Shown: one piece after another, positions 26,284 to 37,620 of the stretch
How the letters are laid out: the number at the start of each line of letters is the position of its first letter
How positions within the stretch are numbered: the stretch's first letter is position 1
Assembly: GCF_002844275.1 (NCBI RefSeq)
Contig: NZ_NXGX01000007.1
Coordinates: 124,001-188,000, forward strand
Direction of reading: 5' to 3'
Length of the DNA: 64,000 nt
DNA from: Thalassospira lohafexi
Lineage (GTDB): Bacteria > Pseudomonadota > Alphaproteobacteria > Rhodospirillales > Thalassospiraceae
The notes under the pieces: generated by a model
Seen by the model: the letters and a program-made list of their open reading frames with translations, nothing else
Told to the model about the DNA's origin: nothing
Database searches by the model: none
Program-made: the position numbers and the translations under genes

Positions 26284-27090
26284 ATGAGCGACAATAGCAG
26301 CGGAAAAGGCGGTTCACGCCGTCGCAAGGGTTCGGCCATTGCCGCAATTGATACCGGCGCACGCCGTGGCCTGCGTACACGTGTCAAAAGTGCCAAGGGG
26401 CGCAAGATTTCATCAACCCGCTGGCTCGACCGGCAGCTCAATGACCCCTATGTGCAAGAAGCAAAACGTCTTGGCTATCGGTCGCGCGCGGCGTTTAAGC
26501 TGATTGAAATCAACAACCAGTTCGATTTGCTCCGCCCCGGAATGCGCATTGTCGATTTGGGCGCTGCACCGGGTGGCTGGACCCAGGTTGTGGTCGATAT
26601 GGTCGGCTCAAAGCAAGGCAAAGGTCAGGTCGTTGGCCTTGATATCCTTGAATGGGAAGGTCTGTCTGGTGCGACCTGTCTTCAGGCCGATTTCCTTGAT
26701 CCGGCAGCACCCGACATGATCAAACACGCCCTGCAGGGCCCGGTTGATGCGGTGATTTCCGATATGTCTCCGGAAACCACCGGGCACCGTCAAACTGATC
26801 ACATTCGTATCATTGATCTGGTCGAACATGCATTGCTGTTTGCCGAGGAAGTTCTTGCACCGGGCGGTATTTTTATCGCCAAGGTGTTTAAGGGCGGTAC
26901 GGAAAACGATCTGTTGAATCGGGTGAAAAAGAACTTCCGCGTTTCCAAGCACGCCAAACCACCGGCATCGCGCCCGGAAAGCCCGGAAGCCTATTTGATC
27001 GCGACTGGTTTCCGTGGGCAGAACAATGCCGAAAACGACATCAATAGCGCAGAAATCCCCGAAGACGACAATTGGTCGCCGGTTGAATAA
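26284..27090 (+). CDS. rlmE: 23S rRNA 2'-O-ribose U2552 methyltransferase
   Basis: 268 residues, FtsJ/RrmJ family; methylates U2552 of 23S rRNA in late 50S assembly. The SAM motif is VDLGAAPGGWTQV; the K-D-K-E catalytic set is seen in RAAFKLIE, ISDMSPE, AKVFKGG and ESPEAYLIA. The N-terminal 45 residues are basic and extend beyond the E. coli protein, probably an RNA-binding tail; the acidic C-terminal tail is also extra. Confidence 0.94.
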   Translation: MSDNSSGKGGSRRRKGSAIAAIDTGARRGLRTRVKSAKGRKISSTRWLDRQLNDPYVQEAKRLGYRSRAAFKLIEINNQFDLLRPGMRIVDLGAAPGGWTQVVVDMVGSKQGKGQVVGLDILEWEGLSGATCLQADFLDPAAPDMIKHALQGPVDAVISDMSPETTGHRQTDHIRIIDLVEHALLFAEEVLAPGGIFIAKVFKGGTENDLLNRVKKNFRVSKHAKPPASRPESPEAYLIATGFRGQNNAENDINSAEIPEDDNWSPVE

Positions 27091-27297
27091 CACGGACTAA
27101 TTTACCGGTTTCCGGCGTGGCGGCCTCGTCACGCACATCGTGATTAATCGCAAATGACGTTGCGCTATATCAAATAGTTTCGTGTCGATTGTGGGTTACA
27201 CTTCTTCCAAAGTGGGTACGCTTGGTCACAGAACGTCCAAGCGTTTTGACGATGTTTTGGTTGGTTCCATCTGACCAGAATTCGCGGGGGCTATTGG

Positions 27298-27822
27298 ATG
27301 AAGCACGATCAGTTGTTTCTTACGGGTGTCGAACGTTATTTCGATGATACCGAAATCATCGTCTCAAAAACCGATACCAAGGGGCGTATCACCTACGCCA
27401 ACGATGTTTTTCTGCGTGTCGCAGGCTACAGCGAAAAGCAGTTGTTGGGCCAACCCCACAGTATTATTCGTCATCCCGATATGCCGCGATGTGTTTTTTC
27501 ATTGCTGTGGGAAACGGTTGCGGCGGGGCGCGAGATCTTTGCCTATGTGATTAATCGCTGTGCCAACGGGGATCATTACTGGGTTCTGGCCAATGTAACG
27601 CCGACTATCGGCCGGGATGGCAAGATCATCGGATATCATTCCAATCGCCGGGTGCCGCGTCGTGATGCGCTAAAGCAGGTCATCCCGCTGTATGCAGCCC
27701 TGTGCGAGGAAGAAGAAAAAGAACGCAACCGTAAGGAAGGCATGGCGCGCAGTACGGCAAAGCTGGGGGCGCTTTTGGCGGATGCAGGAATTGATTACGA
27801 TCAGTTTGTTTTTACCCTGTAA
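27298..27822 (+). CDS. Stand-alone PAS-domain protein (Aer-like)
   Basis: 174 residues with one PAS domain at about 15-125: TDTKGRITYANDVFLRVAGYSEK, GQPHSIIRHPDMPRCVF, YVINRCANGDHYWVLANVTP, the Aer pattern that binds FAD or another small cofactor. The C-terminal 45 residues form a charged helix. There is no output domain, so it must pass its signal to a partner protein. Neighbours are not signalling genes. Confidence 0.85.
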   Translation: MKHDQLFLTGVERYFDDTEIIVSKTDTKGRITYANDVFLRVAGYSEKQLLGQPHSIIRHPDMPRCVFSLLWETVAAGREIFAYVINRCANGDHYWVLANVTPTIGRDGKIIGYHSNRRVPRRDALKQVIPLYAALCEEEEKERNRKEGMARSTAKLGALLADAGIDYDQFVFTL

Positions 27823-28039
27823 GCCGTTTGTGTCGAGCAGCTTGGGGTTTCCAGACGCTTGACGGTTTGCGAGTGTTTGGGAAAACAAAAAAAGGGACTT
27901 GCCTGACGGCAGCCCCATCGACCAGTTTCTAACGCAATGCACAAAATATTGCAGCAATAAATTCGCAGGGCTGTTATGGGCGCAGAAAACTTGGCATATA
28001 GGTCATAACGTGTATAAGTTCCGCGCCAACTCAGATTAA

Positions 28040-29518
<1,479 letters not shown>

Positions 29519-29612
29519 GTGCGGGCTGCTTTTTGATTGGCTGGTCTGCCCTGCATTTTGATGTGGTTGGCGAATGGTTAAAGCCATGATATGAGCGGCA
29601 GACAATTTTAGG

Positions 29613-29647
29613 TGACGGCAGGCTTTCCTGCCGTCATCAGCTTTTTT
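29613..29647 (+). terminator. Terminator after guaB
   Basis: TGACGGCAGG/CCTGCCGTCA perfect 10-bp stem, loop CTTT, then TTTTTT a few bases on. Confidence 0.8.
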
Positions 29648-29719
29648 ATCGTAAGGTGAACATTCCGGTCCCATATAGGGATCGTTGATCTCACCTCGCA
29701 AACAGGTTGGAAAATCGTT

Positions 29720-31057
29720 TTGAAACCCGGTGCTCGTATCGCGGCCGTCATTGAACTTTATGACGGTTGGACCCATACCAGAGACGACGCAGATCGCGTC
29801 GTATCAGGCTATTTCGGATCACGCCGTTATATTGGCGGTGGCGATCGCCGTGAAATCAGCGAACGTTTTTATAACCTGATCCGGCATCAGGCCCGTCTGG
29901 GCTGGTGGCTGGCAGAATGCGGTTATGAATTCCAGGACGGCCGGGCGCGCATGATTGCCGATCTGGTGCTTCATGATAATTTGAAGCCCGCCGATCTCGA
30001 AGACCGGTTCACCGGCGAACAATTCTGCCCGGATCCGCTTCATCCCAATGAAAAGCACCTGATCAACAAACTGTCGGGCAAGACGCTTGATCATGATGGG
30101 CAGCCCGGGGCTGTGAAAACCGAACTGCCAAAATGGCTGTATTCGGAACTTCTCAAGCTCCATCATGAAAGCCTGCCCGAAGAAATGGCGGCTTATAATA
30201 AGCCTGCCAAGCTTGATCTGCGGGTGAACCGCTTACGCGGGACTGTCGATGATGCCATCAAGTCGCTTGAGGCGGACGGCATCAAGAACATCAAAAAAAC
30301 GCCGTATGCGCCAAATGGTCTTCGGTTGCCGCTGGGACTGAACATGCTGGTGACGGCGGCCTATAAGGATGGCCTGATCGAAATTCAGGACGAAGCATCC
30401 CAGATTTGCGTCAATATTGTTGATGCCAAGCCGGGCATGACCATCCTTGATATGTGTGCAGGCGGTGGCGGCAAAACCCTTGGTATTGCCGCTGATATGC
30501 GCGGTAAGGGCCGTATCCTTGCCTGTGATACCCATGCCGCGCGCCTTGATAATGCACGTAAGCGTGCGCGCCGTGCCGGGGCAGGCGACTGCATCCAGCA
30601 ACGCATTATTTCTGATGAACGCGACACATGGTTGCGCAGCAAATCCGGGTTCTTTGATCGTGTCTTGCTTGACGTTCCGTGTTCGGGCCTTGGCACGTTG
30701 CGCCGTAACCCGGCACTGCGCTGGCGGATTGGCCAGCGCGATGTCCGTGCGATGATGGCCGAACAAAGCAAAATCCTCAAAGCCGGTGCCGCACGTGTGA
30801 CACGTGGTGGTCGGTTGATCTATGCGACCTGTTCGATCATGCCCGAGGAAAACGAACGTCTGATCGAAACCTTTATGCGTGATCGTAAGGACTTCAAACC
30901 GGTTCCGATTAGTGACATCTGGCCCGATGCGCCAAAATCCGTGCCGGTACCGGGCGGTAAAGACAAGCCATGGCTGCGCCTGTCGCCCAACGTGCACGGC
31001 ACTGACGGTTTCTTTGTCGCGGTGTTTGAACGCACGGCAAAAGGCAAGGCAAAGTAA
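29720..31057 (+). CDS. RsmB/Nop2-type RNA m5C methyltransferase
   Basis: 445 residues. The N-terminal part is helical and NusB-like, the C-terminal part is a Rossmann SAM methyltransferase: ILDMCAGGGGKTLGIA (SAM loop), DVPCSGLGTLRRNP (motif IV with one conserved Cys) and YATCSIMPEENE (motif VI with the catalytic Cys). Likely methylates C5 of a cytosine in rRNA; whether at 16S C967 (RsmB) or another site cannot be told. Starts with TTG, weak upstream AGG. Confidence 0.9.
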   Translation: MKPGARIAAVIELYDGWTHTRDDADRVVSGYFGSRRYIGGGDRREISERFYNLIRHQARLGWWLAECGYEFQDGRARMIADLVLHDNLKPADLEDRFTGEQFCPDPLHPNEKHLINKLSGKTLDHDGQPGAVKTELPKWLYSELLKLHHESLPEEMAAYNKPAKLDLRVNRLRGTVDDAIKSLEADGIKNIKKTPYAPNGLRLPLGLNMLVTAAYKDGLIEIQDEASQICVNIVDAKPGMTILDMCAGGGGKTLGIAADMRGKGRILACDTHAARLDNARKRARRAGAGDCIQQRIISDERDTWLRSKSGFFDRVLLDVPCSGLGTLRRNPALRWRIGQRDVRAMMAEQSKILKAGAARVTRGGRLIYATCSIMPEENERLIETFMRDRKDFKPVPISDIWPDAPKSVPVPGGKDKPWLRLSPNVHGTDGFFVAVFERTAKGKAK

Positions 31058-31163
31058 TGATGCTTGTGGTTGCGGCATACCCCCAACGATCCTTGCCCGC
31101 TACCGCCCTTACTCTGCCCGCTCTGCCCGGCCTTATGGCTTTGGCTCTGACACATATAAAAAA

Positions 31164-31200
31164 GGCCCTGCGCGCATCTGCTGCAGGGCCAGTTTTATTT
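31164..31200. terminator. Bidirectional terminator
   Basis: GGCCCTGC/GCAGGGCC stem with an 11-nt loop, preceded by AAAAAA and followed by a T-rich stretch, between a plus-strand methyltransferase and the minus-strand 118-residue gene. Confidence 0.8.
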
Positions 31201-31290
31201 TACCGTGAACGCAAAGTTGCGTTGAAGATATCTTCTACAGTCTGCTCGGGCCACCAAACCAAACCCGTCTCTGAAAATCAGACAGAGAGC

Positions 31291-31647
31291 TTATTCTGTC
31301 TTCTGGGCCGGTTCTTTGGTTGCGCCGTCTTTGGTCATGGCATCGTTGTTAAGCAAGTTGTTCATGCCCGGAACCGCACTACCGTCTTCTTCGGTCTTTG
31401 GGCTGGCCTCAGTCTTGCTGTCTGCCATCGGATCGGACTTGGGCTGTGCTTCGCCGATTTCCGCATCCGGTGCCGGGATTTTCGGGATTTTGACCGCACC
31501 GGTCGCATTGCTGGTTTCTTCGGCGCCGATAATCGCAAGCGGATTGTCGCCTTTGGACTGGGTCATGGCAATGGCGGTGGCGGCACCGGCCACAAGAATA
31601 AGACCCGCGACGGCAAGTGCGACTTTACTACCCTTGGAATTGCTCAT
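31291..31647 (-). CDS. Small membrane-anchored or exported protein, unknown
   Basis: 118 residues: SNSKGSK, then one hydrophobic segment (9-27, VALAVAGLILVAGAATAIA), then a hydrophilic tail rich in Ala, Pro, Lys, Glu and Asp that looks disordered. Either an inner-membrane anchor with a periplasmic tail or a cleaved signal peptide. No family recognised. Between guaB-side and guaA genes but on the opposite strand. Confidence 0.6.
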   Translation of the reverse strand: MSNSKGSKVALAVAGLILVAGAATAIAMTQSKGDNPLAIIGAEETSNATGAVKIPKIPAPDAEIGEAQPKSDPMADSKTEASPKTEEDGSAVPGMNNLLNNDAMTKDGATKEPAQKTE

Positions 31648-31937
31648 GGTTGTGTGTCCCTATTTCTAATCAGTGTTGATGTGCTCATGCGTGGACGCGT
31701 TTTTGACCGCGTTCCGTTAAAGGTGAATGTGCCTGCCCATTGCGCTTTAAAAAGGGACCAATTGTGTATTTTTCAGGGGACGAAGTGCTCAAAAAGGTCG
31801 CAATTATCCCCAAACACCCGGTTTATGGGTGAAAGTTTTTTGAATGCATCGGTGGGTGACGGTTTGCGCCGGGTTGCCCATAACGATGGTTTGGCGTATG
31901 TACGGCGCAACCCCATCTTCGACGGAGATACGGCCCG

Positions 31938-33491
31938 ATGACTGATCGCGTGCTGATTATTGATTTCGGATCCCAGGTCACCCAGCTTATTGCACGTCGC
32001 GTACGTGAAAGCGGTGTCTATAGCGAGATCCACCCTTTTAATAACATCTCGGATGAATTCCTGGATGAATATGCCCCCAAGGCGGTCATCCTTTCGGGTG
32101 GTCCGGCGTCTGTCCATTGGGACAAGGCACCATCTGCCCCGGCCCGCGTGTTTGATCTTGGTGTGCCGGTTCTGGGCATTTGCTATGGTCAGCAAACCAT
32201 GGTCAATCAGCTGGGCGGCAAGGTCGCGACATCTGACCACCGTGAATTTGGTCGCGCCTTTGTTGATGTGATCGAAGATTGCGCGCTGTTTACCGGCACT
32301 TGGGCCGAAGGTGCACGCGAACAGGTCTGGATGAGCCACGGCGACCGCGTTGATGCGCTGCCTGATGGCTTCCGGGTTGTTGGCAAATCCGATGGCGCCC
32401 CGTTTGCCGCCATCGCCAATGATGACAAGAAATTCTATGCCGTGCAGTTCCACCCCGAAGTGGTCCATACCCCGCATGGTGCGCAGTTGCTCAAAAACTT
32501 CACCCACGGCGTTGCCGGGTGTTCTGGCGACTGGACGATGAATGCCTATAAAGACGATGCGATTGAAAAAATCCGCAAACAGGTCGGTGATGGCAAAGTC
32601 ATTTGTGGCCTGTCGGGCGGTGTTGATAGCTCCGTCACCGCGGTTCTGATCCACGAAGCGATTGGTGATCAACTGACCTGTGTGTTTGTCGATCACGGTT
32701 TCATGCGCTCGGGCGAGGCCGATCAGGTCGTTACCCTGTTCCGCGATCATTACAACATTCCGTTGGTCCATGTGGATGCCACTGACACCTTTATCGATGC
32801 CATCGAAGGTGAAATTGATCCGGAAACCAAACGCAAAACCATCGGTCGTCTCTTCATCGAAACATTCGAAGAAGAAGCCAAGAAAATCGGCGGTGCAGAT
32901 TTCCTTGCACAGGGCACACTCTATCCTGACGTGATCGAAAGCGTGTCATTCACCGGCGGGCCGTCCGTCACGATTAAATCACACCACAATGTCGGTGGTT
33001 TGCCAGAACGCATGAACATGCAACTGGTGGAGCCGCTCCGTGAATTGTTCAAGGACGAAGTCCGTGACCTTGGCCGTGAACTGGGCCTGCCCGATAGCTT
33101 CGTCGGGCGTCATCCGTTCCCGGGACCGGGGCTTGCGATCCGCATCCCCGGACAGCCGATCACGCGTGAAAAGCTTGATATCCTTCGCAAGGCCGATGCG
33201 ATTTACCTCGAAGAAATCCGCAACGCGGGCCTGTATGACGCGATTTGGCAGGCCTTTGCCGTGCTGCTGCCGGTCCGTACCGTTGGCGTGATGGGCGATG
33301 GTCGGACATACGACTATGCCTGCGCGTTGCGCGCAGTGACCTCAACCGATGGCATGACGGCGGATTTCTTCCCGTACCCGCCAGAACTTCTGGGCCGCAT
33401 CGCCAACCGGATCATCAATGAAGTCAACGGCATTAACCGTGTCACCTACGACTTTACCTCCAAACCACCCGGAACCATCGAGTGGGAATAA
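31938..33491 (+). CDS. guaA: GMP synthase (glutamine-hydrolysing)
   Basis: 517 residues; aminates XMP to GMP. The N-terminal class I glutamine amidotransferase has Cys82 in GICYGQQ and His172/Glu174 in QFHPEV. The ATP-pyrophosphatase domain has the P-loop SGGVDSS at 226-232. The C-terminal dimerisation domain ends with the invariant KPPGTIEWE. Complete and of standard length. Followed by a strong hairpin. Confidence 0.98.
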   Translation: MTDRVLIIDFGSQVTQLIARRVRESGVYSEIHPFNNISDEFLDEYAPKAVILSGGPASVHWDKAPSAPARVFDLGVPVLGICYGQQTMVNQLGGKVATSDHREFGRAFVDVIEDCALFTGTWAEGAREQVWMSHGDRVDALPDGFRVVGKSDGAPFAAIANDDKKFYAVQFHPEVVHTPHGAQLLKNFTHGVAGCSGDWTMNAYKDDAIEKIRKQVGDGKVICGLSGGVDSSVTAVLIHEAIGDQLTCVFVDHGFMRSGEADQVVTLFRDHYNIPLVHVDATDTFIDAIEGEIDPETKRKTIGRLFIETFEEEAKKIGGADFLAQGTLYPDVIESVSFTGGPSVTIKSHHNVGGLPERMNMQLVEPLRELFKDEVRDLGRELGLPDSFVGRHPFPGPGLAIRIPGQPITREKLDILRKADAIYLEEIRNAGLYDAIWQAFAVLLPVRTVGVMGDGRTYDYACALRAVTSTDGMTADFFPYPPELLGRIANRIINEVNGINRVTYDFTSKPPGTIEWE

Positions 33492-33513
33492 GTTTTCCGA
33501 AATCGTAAACTGC

Positions 33514-33548
33514 AAACGGCGCGTCCCAAGGGGCGCGCCGTTTTGTTT
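33514..33548 (+). terminator. Terminator after guaA
   Basis: AAACGGCGCG-T-CCC / GGG-G-CGCGCCGTTTT stem (one G-U pair) with 2-nt centre, followed by TTTTGTTTT. Confidence 0.85.
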
Positions 33549-33593
33549 TGATACTTTAAGCCCACTCACGGTGGGCGATGGGGGCGGAAAGGC

Positions 33594-34319
33594 TTAACGC
33601 AGTGCTCGCCCATCAACATCCCAGTCCTGCCACCCCGGAAAGCTTAGCGGTTTTGCATTGTCAATCTGCGTCACATGTTCCACCCAACCATCAAGCAAAG
33701 CTTGAAGGTGGCGTCCAAGCGCATCGTTCGATTGATAGCTGTATCCATGGCCTTGCACGCCGTAAGCGGTAAAGGGGGGCAGGACCGTAAAGCCCATATA
33801 ATGCAGCGAATAATGCACCGGCCACAACAACGTGTCGGGATCGCCACCCCGTGCGCCGGGGCCAAAGGCCTGCGCCGGTGCACCACTGGTCATGGAAACA
33901 AGGGCGCGCTTGCCCCGAAAATAACCGGCGTCATAGCGCATCTTGCTGCTGTAAAGACCACCACTGACAAACACCCGGTCCATCCATCCTTTCAAAATGG
34001 CGGGCATGCCATGCCACCAAAGCGGGAATTGCAGAATAAGCAAATCGGCCTGCTCCAGACGGTCAATCTCTCGGGCTACATCCGGGGCAAGTGTTCCGCC
34101 CTTATAGGCATGACGTTGTTCACCAAGCGGGGAGAAAACATCCCGATTTTCACGGTCTTGGTAATGGCGGGGAGCCTCGACAGGATCGAAACCCTCGGCA
34201 TAAAGGTCGGACACTGTGACCTGGTGCCCGGCACGGCGCAGGGCATCACCGGCTTTGTGCGTCATGCTGGCGTTAAAAGAGTGTGGTTCCGGGTGGGCAT
34301 GAACAATCAGGATTTTCAT
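33594..34319 (-). CDS. NAD(P)H:quinone oxidoreductase-like flavoprotein
   Basis: 241 residues, flavodoxin-2 fold of the NQO/MdaB/KefF type: KILIVHAHPEPHSFNASM (FMN phosphate loop), LLILQFPLWWHGMPAILKGWMDRVF and ALVSMTSGAPAQAFGP. Would reduce quinones or similar compounds with NAD(P)H and flavin. A LysR regulator gene is divergent with a 123-bp gap between the starts, so control by that regulator is likely. Confidence 0.9.
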   Translation of the reverse strand: MKILIVHAHPEPHSFNASMTHKAGDALRRAGHQVTVSDLYAEGFDPVEAPRHYQDRENRDVFSPLGEQRHAYKGGTLAPDVAREIDRLEQADLLILQFPLWWHGMPAILKGWMDRVFVSGGLYSSKMRYDAGYFRGKRALVSMTSGAPAQAFGPGARGGDPDTLLWPVHYSLHYMGFTVLPPFTAYGVQGHGYSYQSNDALGRHLQALLDGWVEHVTQIDNAKPLSFPGWQDWDVDGRALR

Positions 34320-34442
34320 GATGCGCCTTTCGATGTTAGGCCGTTGTTGGCTTTCTTCCGGCTTTACGGCGAATTGGCGGCATCCTATGATTGTTTATCT
34401 GTGTCGGTAAATTCGATGAATTTGGCAAGTGAGTTTGCAAAA

Positions 34443-35333
34443 ATGAACAGTGACCTTAACTGGGATGATCTGAAAATTGTGCTGGCGATTGCCGAAAAGG
34501 GATCGTTATCAGGGGCAGCACGCCAGTTGGGAGTGAGCCATGCCACGGTGTTTCGGCGCCTGAATGATCTTGAAGACCATCTTGGTGTTGAGCTGTTCCT
34601 TCGTGACCGTCGCGGATATCAGGTCACGACCGCCGGACAGGAAGTTGCCGACAACGCACACGACATTGCCGCTGCAATTTCCGCAGTCGAACGCCGGGTA
34701 ATTGGTCGGGACCTGAAACCATCGGGCACAGTTCGACTGACCACAACCGATACGTTGCTCTGGGGTGTCCTCAGCCCAATACTGTCAAGGTTTCGAAGCA
34801 CTTTTCCCGATATCGCGCTTGAGGTGATTGCATCGAATAATCTTTTTGACTTGTCGCGGCGCGAGGCCGATGTCGCCCTTCGTCCCGCGACAAACCCGCC
34901 AGAAATTCTTGTCGGCAAAAAGGTTGGCGTGATCACACAGGCCATCTATCGCCATCGCGATTTACCACCTGATCATTATGCCAACTGGGTCGGCCCGGAT
35001 GACGCCATGGGGTATCCACCGTTACGTAACTGGATGGATCAAAACGGGTTTCTTGCACAGTGCGATTATCACTGCGATACGATCATGGGCATGTTCGCAG
35101 CCCTTCGCAATAAAGCCGGGCAGGGCATTTTGCCCTGTTACCTTGGCGATGGGGCTCAAGAGCTAATTCGTGTTGGTGATCCGATTGATCCGCTTGCCAC
35201 AGACCTATGGCTTCTCACCCATCCTGATTTACAACGAACCGCGCGTATCCGTGCAGTGCTGAATTTCATCCATGATGCGATGCGCCATTTGGCGCCGAAA
35301 TTGGGCGGGACGGCGGTGGAAACCGATCAATAG
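34443..35333 (+). CDS. LysR family transcriptional regulator
   Basis: 296 residues from ATG 34443 (ATG 34416 is possible). The N-terminal winged helix is WDDLKIVLAIAEKGSLSGAARQLGVSHATVFRRLNDLE; the effector domain follows from about 90. The reading frame stays open about 770 bases further up, over the divergent gene, which is not meaningful. The divergent quinone-reductase gene is its likely target, the usual LysR arrangement; the inducer is unknown. Confidence 0.92.
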   Translation: MNSDLNWDDLKIVLAIAEKGSLSGAARQLGVSHATVFRRLNDLEDHLGVELFLRDRRGYQVTTAGQEVADNAHDIAAAISAVERRVIGRDLKPSGTVRLTTTDTLLWGVLSPILSRFRSTFPDIALEVIASNNLFDLSRREADVALRPATNPPEILVGKKVGVITQAIYRHRDLPPDHYANWVGPDDAMGYPPLRNWMDQNGFLAQCDYHCDTIMGMFAALRNKAGQGILPCYLGDGAQELIRVGDPIDPLATDLWLLTHPDLQRTARIRAVLNFIHDAMRHLAPKLGGTAVETDQ

Positions 35334-35361
35334 ACAGGTATGGTTTCGCCCGCCGAAGCCC

Positions 35362-35514
35362 TTAGTTGGGCGGGGGCCCATCCGACCCGCAATCATCCGT
35401 CGAATTGCACGCATTAGATAGCGCCTGTTGCACACTGCGCTGCCAGTTAAAGGTCAGACACGATGACAGCGACACTGTTGCAACGATCAGAATGATCAGG
35501 CGAAACGGGCGCAT
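35362..35514 (-). CDS. Very small putative lipoprotein
   Basis: 50 residues: RPFRLIILIVATVSLSSC gives a basic start, a hydrophobic core and a lipobox-like LSSC with Cys19; the rest is polar with three more Cys (NACNSTDDCGSDGPPPN). The ATG is 7 nt after the SDR stop and GAGGAG inside the end of the SDR gene serves as ribosome site, so the two are probably co-transcribed. Not recognised. Confidence 0.55.
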   Translation of the reverse strand: MRPFRLIILIVATVSLSSCLTFNWQRSVQQALSNACNSTDDCGSDGPPPN

Positions 35515-35521
35515 TTAAAAC

Positions 35522-36274
35522 TTAGCTCCTCAGCGCAGGCAATCCGACACCAACATTTTCGAATCCACCATCTGCGGCAATGATCTGTCCGGTGACAAAG
35601 CTTGCCTTGTCCGAGCACAGAAACGTAATCACCTCGCCGATTTCGGTTTCATTGCCATAGCGGTTAAGCGGCATGGCATCGAGATAGGCCGAGATGATTT
35701 CCGGTGAATGCACCGCCATCGCCAGTTTGGTTTTCACAGGGCCAGGGCAGACGCAGTTGGCACGAATGCCATATTCACCAAGCTCGGCCGCCTGTTGCTT
35801 GGTCATGTGAATAACCGCAGCCTTTGATGTGCCATAGGCGACACGAAGGGTTGATGCCCTAAGGCCGGAAATCGAGCCGATATTAACAATCGCGCCCTTG
35901 GTTTCCTTGAGTGCCGGAATGGCCGCCTGTGAGACAAGAAACACCCCGTCAAGGTTGGTGTCCATAATCCGGCGCCATGCGGCAAAGTCGGTTTCCTCAA
36001 TCGGCAGAAAGTCGGCCACCCCGGCGTTGTTAACAACCGCATCAATACGCCCGAATGCGGACAGCACCGCATCAACCATCTGGTCAACCTGCTTTGGGAC
36101 TGAAACGTCACATACGAACGGTTTGGCGCCGGACATATCAGCAGACGCAGATTTTAGCTCATCCCCGTCACGATCAATCATCGCCACGCACCAGCCCTGT
36201 TCAATAAACAGTTTGGCAGTTGCAAGTCCGATCCCGCGTGCGGAACCCGTGACCAAGGCTACTTTCTGCGTCAT
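35522..36274 (-). CDS. SDR family NAD(P)-dependent oxidoreductase
   Basis: 250 residues, classical short-chain dehydrogenase: TGSARGIGLA (cofactor loop), NNAGVAD, catalytic Ser in NIGSISG and YGTSK (Tyr-x-x-x-Lys), then PGPVKT. Asp at the end of the second strand (MIDRDGD) suggests NAD preference. ATG 36274 is chosen from the AGGAAAGGA ribosome site; the longer frame adds 26 unlikely residues. Substrate unknown; many FabG-like sugar or alcohol dehydrogenases look like this. Confidence 0.9.
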   Translation of the reverse strand: MTQKVALVTGSARGIGLATAKLFIEQGWCVAMIDRDGDELKSASADMSGAKPFVCDVSVPKQVDQMVDAVLSAFGRIDAVVNNAGVADFLPIEETDFAAWRRIMDTNLDGVFLVSQAAIPALKETKGAIVNIGSISGLRASTLRVAYGTSKAAVIHMTKQQAAELGEYGIRANCVCPGPVKTKLAMAVHSPEIISAYLDAMPLNRYGNETEIGEVITFLCSDKASFVTGQIIAADGGFENVGVGLPALRS

Positions 36275-36446
36275 TCCAAACGTCCTTTCCTGAAACATTC
36301 CCTTATCACCGCGGCATTTGGCCATCGGTGTCGGTGCTGTTATCTCGTGCACACCTGTTGTTGCCCCATTTAGTCAAATCAAACAGGGCACGGCAAGCAT
36401 CAGATCGGGGGTGGTTGCGTAAATCTGCTATTAAACGAAGAGGGCT

Positions 36447-36863
36447 CTAGTAAATGAACAACTGAGCCGCATAAACCAGCATCGAAATCACGCAGATGAA
36501 ATAGACAATCGAGCGCACACCGTTGATGCCCGGAAGCCTGCTGATGCCTGCGATGTAAAAAGTGGCATGCGCCAGACGGCAAAGCAGGAAAACCACTGCA
36601 CAGGTAATCGTTACCGTGTTTGATGTGCCTGTGACATGCGCGGTCAGGACAATGATCGCAAAGGGTAAAAGGTTTTCCAGATGGTTTTGATGTGCCCGCA
36701 ACCCGCGCGCGGCGACACCGCTGCGTTCAGGCAGGTTATCGCGATTGCCCATCAAGCGTTTGCCGCCGACACCGGGTTGCTTGGCATAGGCATAATTATA
36801 GACCCACGGAAACGTCAGGCAGAGTATTGCATTGAGCACAAGAATTGAAAGTTCGTAGGTCAC
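36447..36863 (-). CDS. MAPEG family membrane protein
   Basis: 138 residues with four membrane segments. The family pattern is seen: RAHQNHLENLLPFAIIVL (the Glu/Asn-containing helix) and CRLAHATFYIAGI before the last segment. MAPEG proteins use glutathione or related thiols; the bacterial role is mostly unknown. Confidence 0.85.
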   Translation of the reverse strand: MTYELSILVLNAILCLTFPWVYNYAYAKQPGVGGKRLMGNRDNLPERSGVAARGLRAHQNHLENLLPFAIIVLTAHVTGTSNTVTITCAVVFLLCRLAHATFYIAGISRLPGINGVRSIVYFICVISMLVYAAQLFIY

Positions 36864-37003
36864 TGGAAATCCAAATTTTACGGGTGATGAATGCCCTACG
36901 TAATATGCCCGGCAACTGGATCAGTTTTAGGGGATCTAAGTCGCATGCCTTGGAGCACGCTCCGTCCGGTATAAGTGGATCAGAAGCGTTATATAGACAC
37001 TGG

Positions 37004-37279
37004 TTAGCGCGGATGTTTGTTTGAGATCATGTCTTCCCAAACCTGTTGCAGGCGACGATTGGCCGCGTGAAACCGGGTAACTTCGGCCTCGGACGGATTG
37101 GGGGCGTGATCCTTTATTGCATTCCACGCGACTTCCATATCATCCCATGCCTGAACCACTTCGCTGGGCAGCGGTTCAATACCAGTTTCCGAGTTCTTGC
37201 AATGTGCAGCCAGACCAAACTCCCAGTCCTTGAAAGTCTGTTGCAGTTTTGCGTGCTCCGGGATCGGGCGCGGCGTCAT
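37004..37279 (-). CDS. Hypothetical protein
   Basis: 91 residues, soluble and helical, with a strong ribosome site AAAGGAGG 5 nt before the ATG, which argues for a real gene. Trp-rich pattern (FKDWEFGL, QAWDDMEVAWNAIKD, QQVWEDMI). No family recognised. Confidence 0.6.
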   Translation of the reverse strand: MTPRPIPEHAKLQQTFKDWEFGLAAHCKNSETGIEPLPSEVVQAWDDMEVAWNAIKDHAPNPSEAEVTRFHAANRRLQQVWEDMISNKHPR

Positions 37280-37413
37280 GGATGCCTCCTTTGAAAATGG
37301 CTGTCACCTATGAGATAGAAGTCAATGATGACAGCCAATGTCGGATCAAAGGCAATTTCATGGCATGAGGGATGCCACACTCGTCTTCAGTGCTTGAAGG
37401 AGCTTGGCGTTTA

Positions 37414-37620
37414 TCAGGGTTTCTCAAATTCAAGAAGATCACCGGGCTGGCAGTCAAGTTCCTTGCAGATGGCGGCCAGCGTTTCAAACCGCACACCGCG
37501 CACTTTCCCCGATTTCAAAAGCGACAGGTTCTGTTCGCTAATGCCGATTTTTGCCGCAAGGTCCTTGGACTTCATTTTGCGTGTTGCCAGCATCACATCC
37601 AGCCGGACAATGATGGTCAT
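37414..37620 (-). CDS. XRE/Cro-type HTH regulator (DUF2975 partner)
   Basis: 68 residues, a single helix-turn-helix domain: RLDVMLATRKMKSKDLAAKIGISEQNLSLLKSGKVRGVRFETLAAICKEL. This is the YozG-like group normally found next to a DUF2975 membrane protein. Its start codon overlaps the stop of the DUF2975 gene (ATGA), so the two are translationally coupled. Confidence 0.9.
   Translation of the reverse strand: MTIIVRLDVMLATRKMKSKDLAAKIGISEQNLSLLKSGKVRGVRFETLAAICKELDCQPGDLLEFEKP

Noticed and set aside
27887-27916. Hairpin GGGGCTGCC/GGCAAGTCCC (bulged) with seven T on the minus strand
   Set aside because: Looks like a minus-strand terminator, but no minus-strand gene leads into it; stem imperfect, so no feature is called.
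31057-31941. 294-codon plus-strand frame between the RNA methyltransferase and guaA
   Set aside because: It crosses a bidirectional terminator and lies antisense to the 118-residue gene; no motif.
33675-34442. Long 5' extension of the LysR reading frame
   Set aside because: It covers the divergent quinone-reductase gene; the winged helix starts right after ATG 34443.
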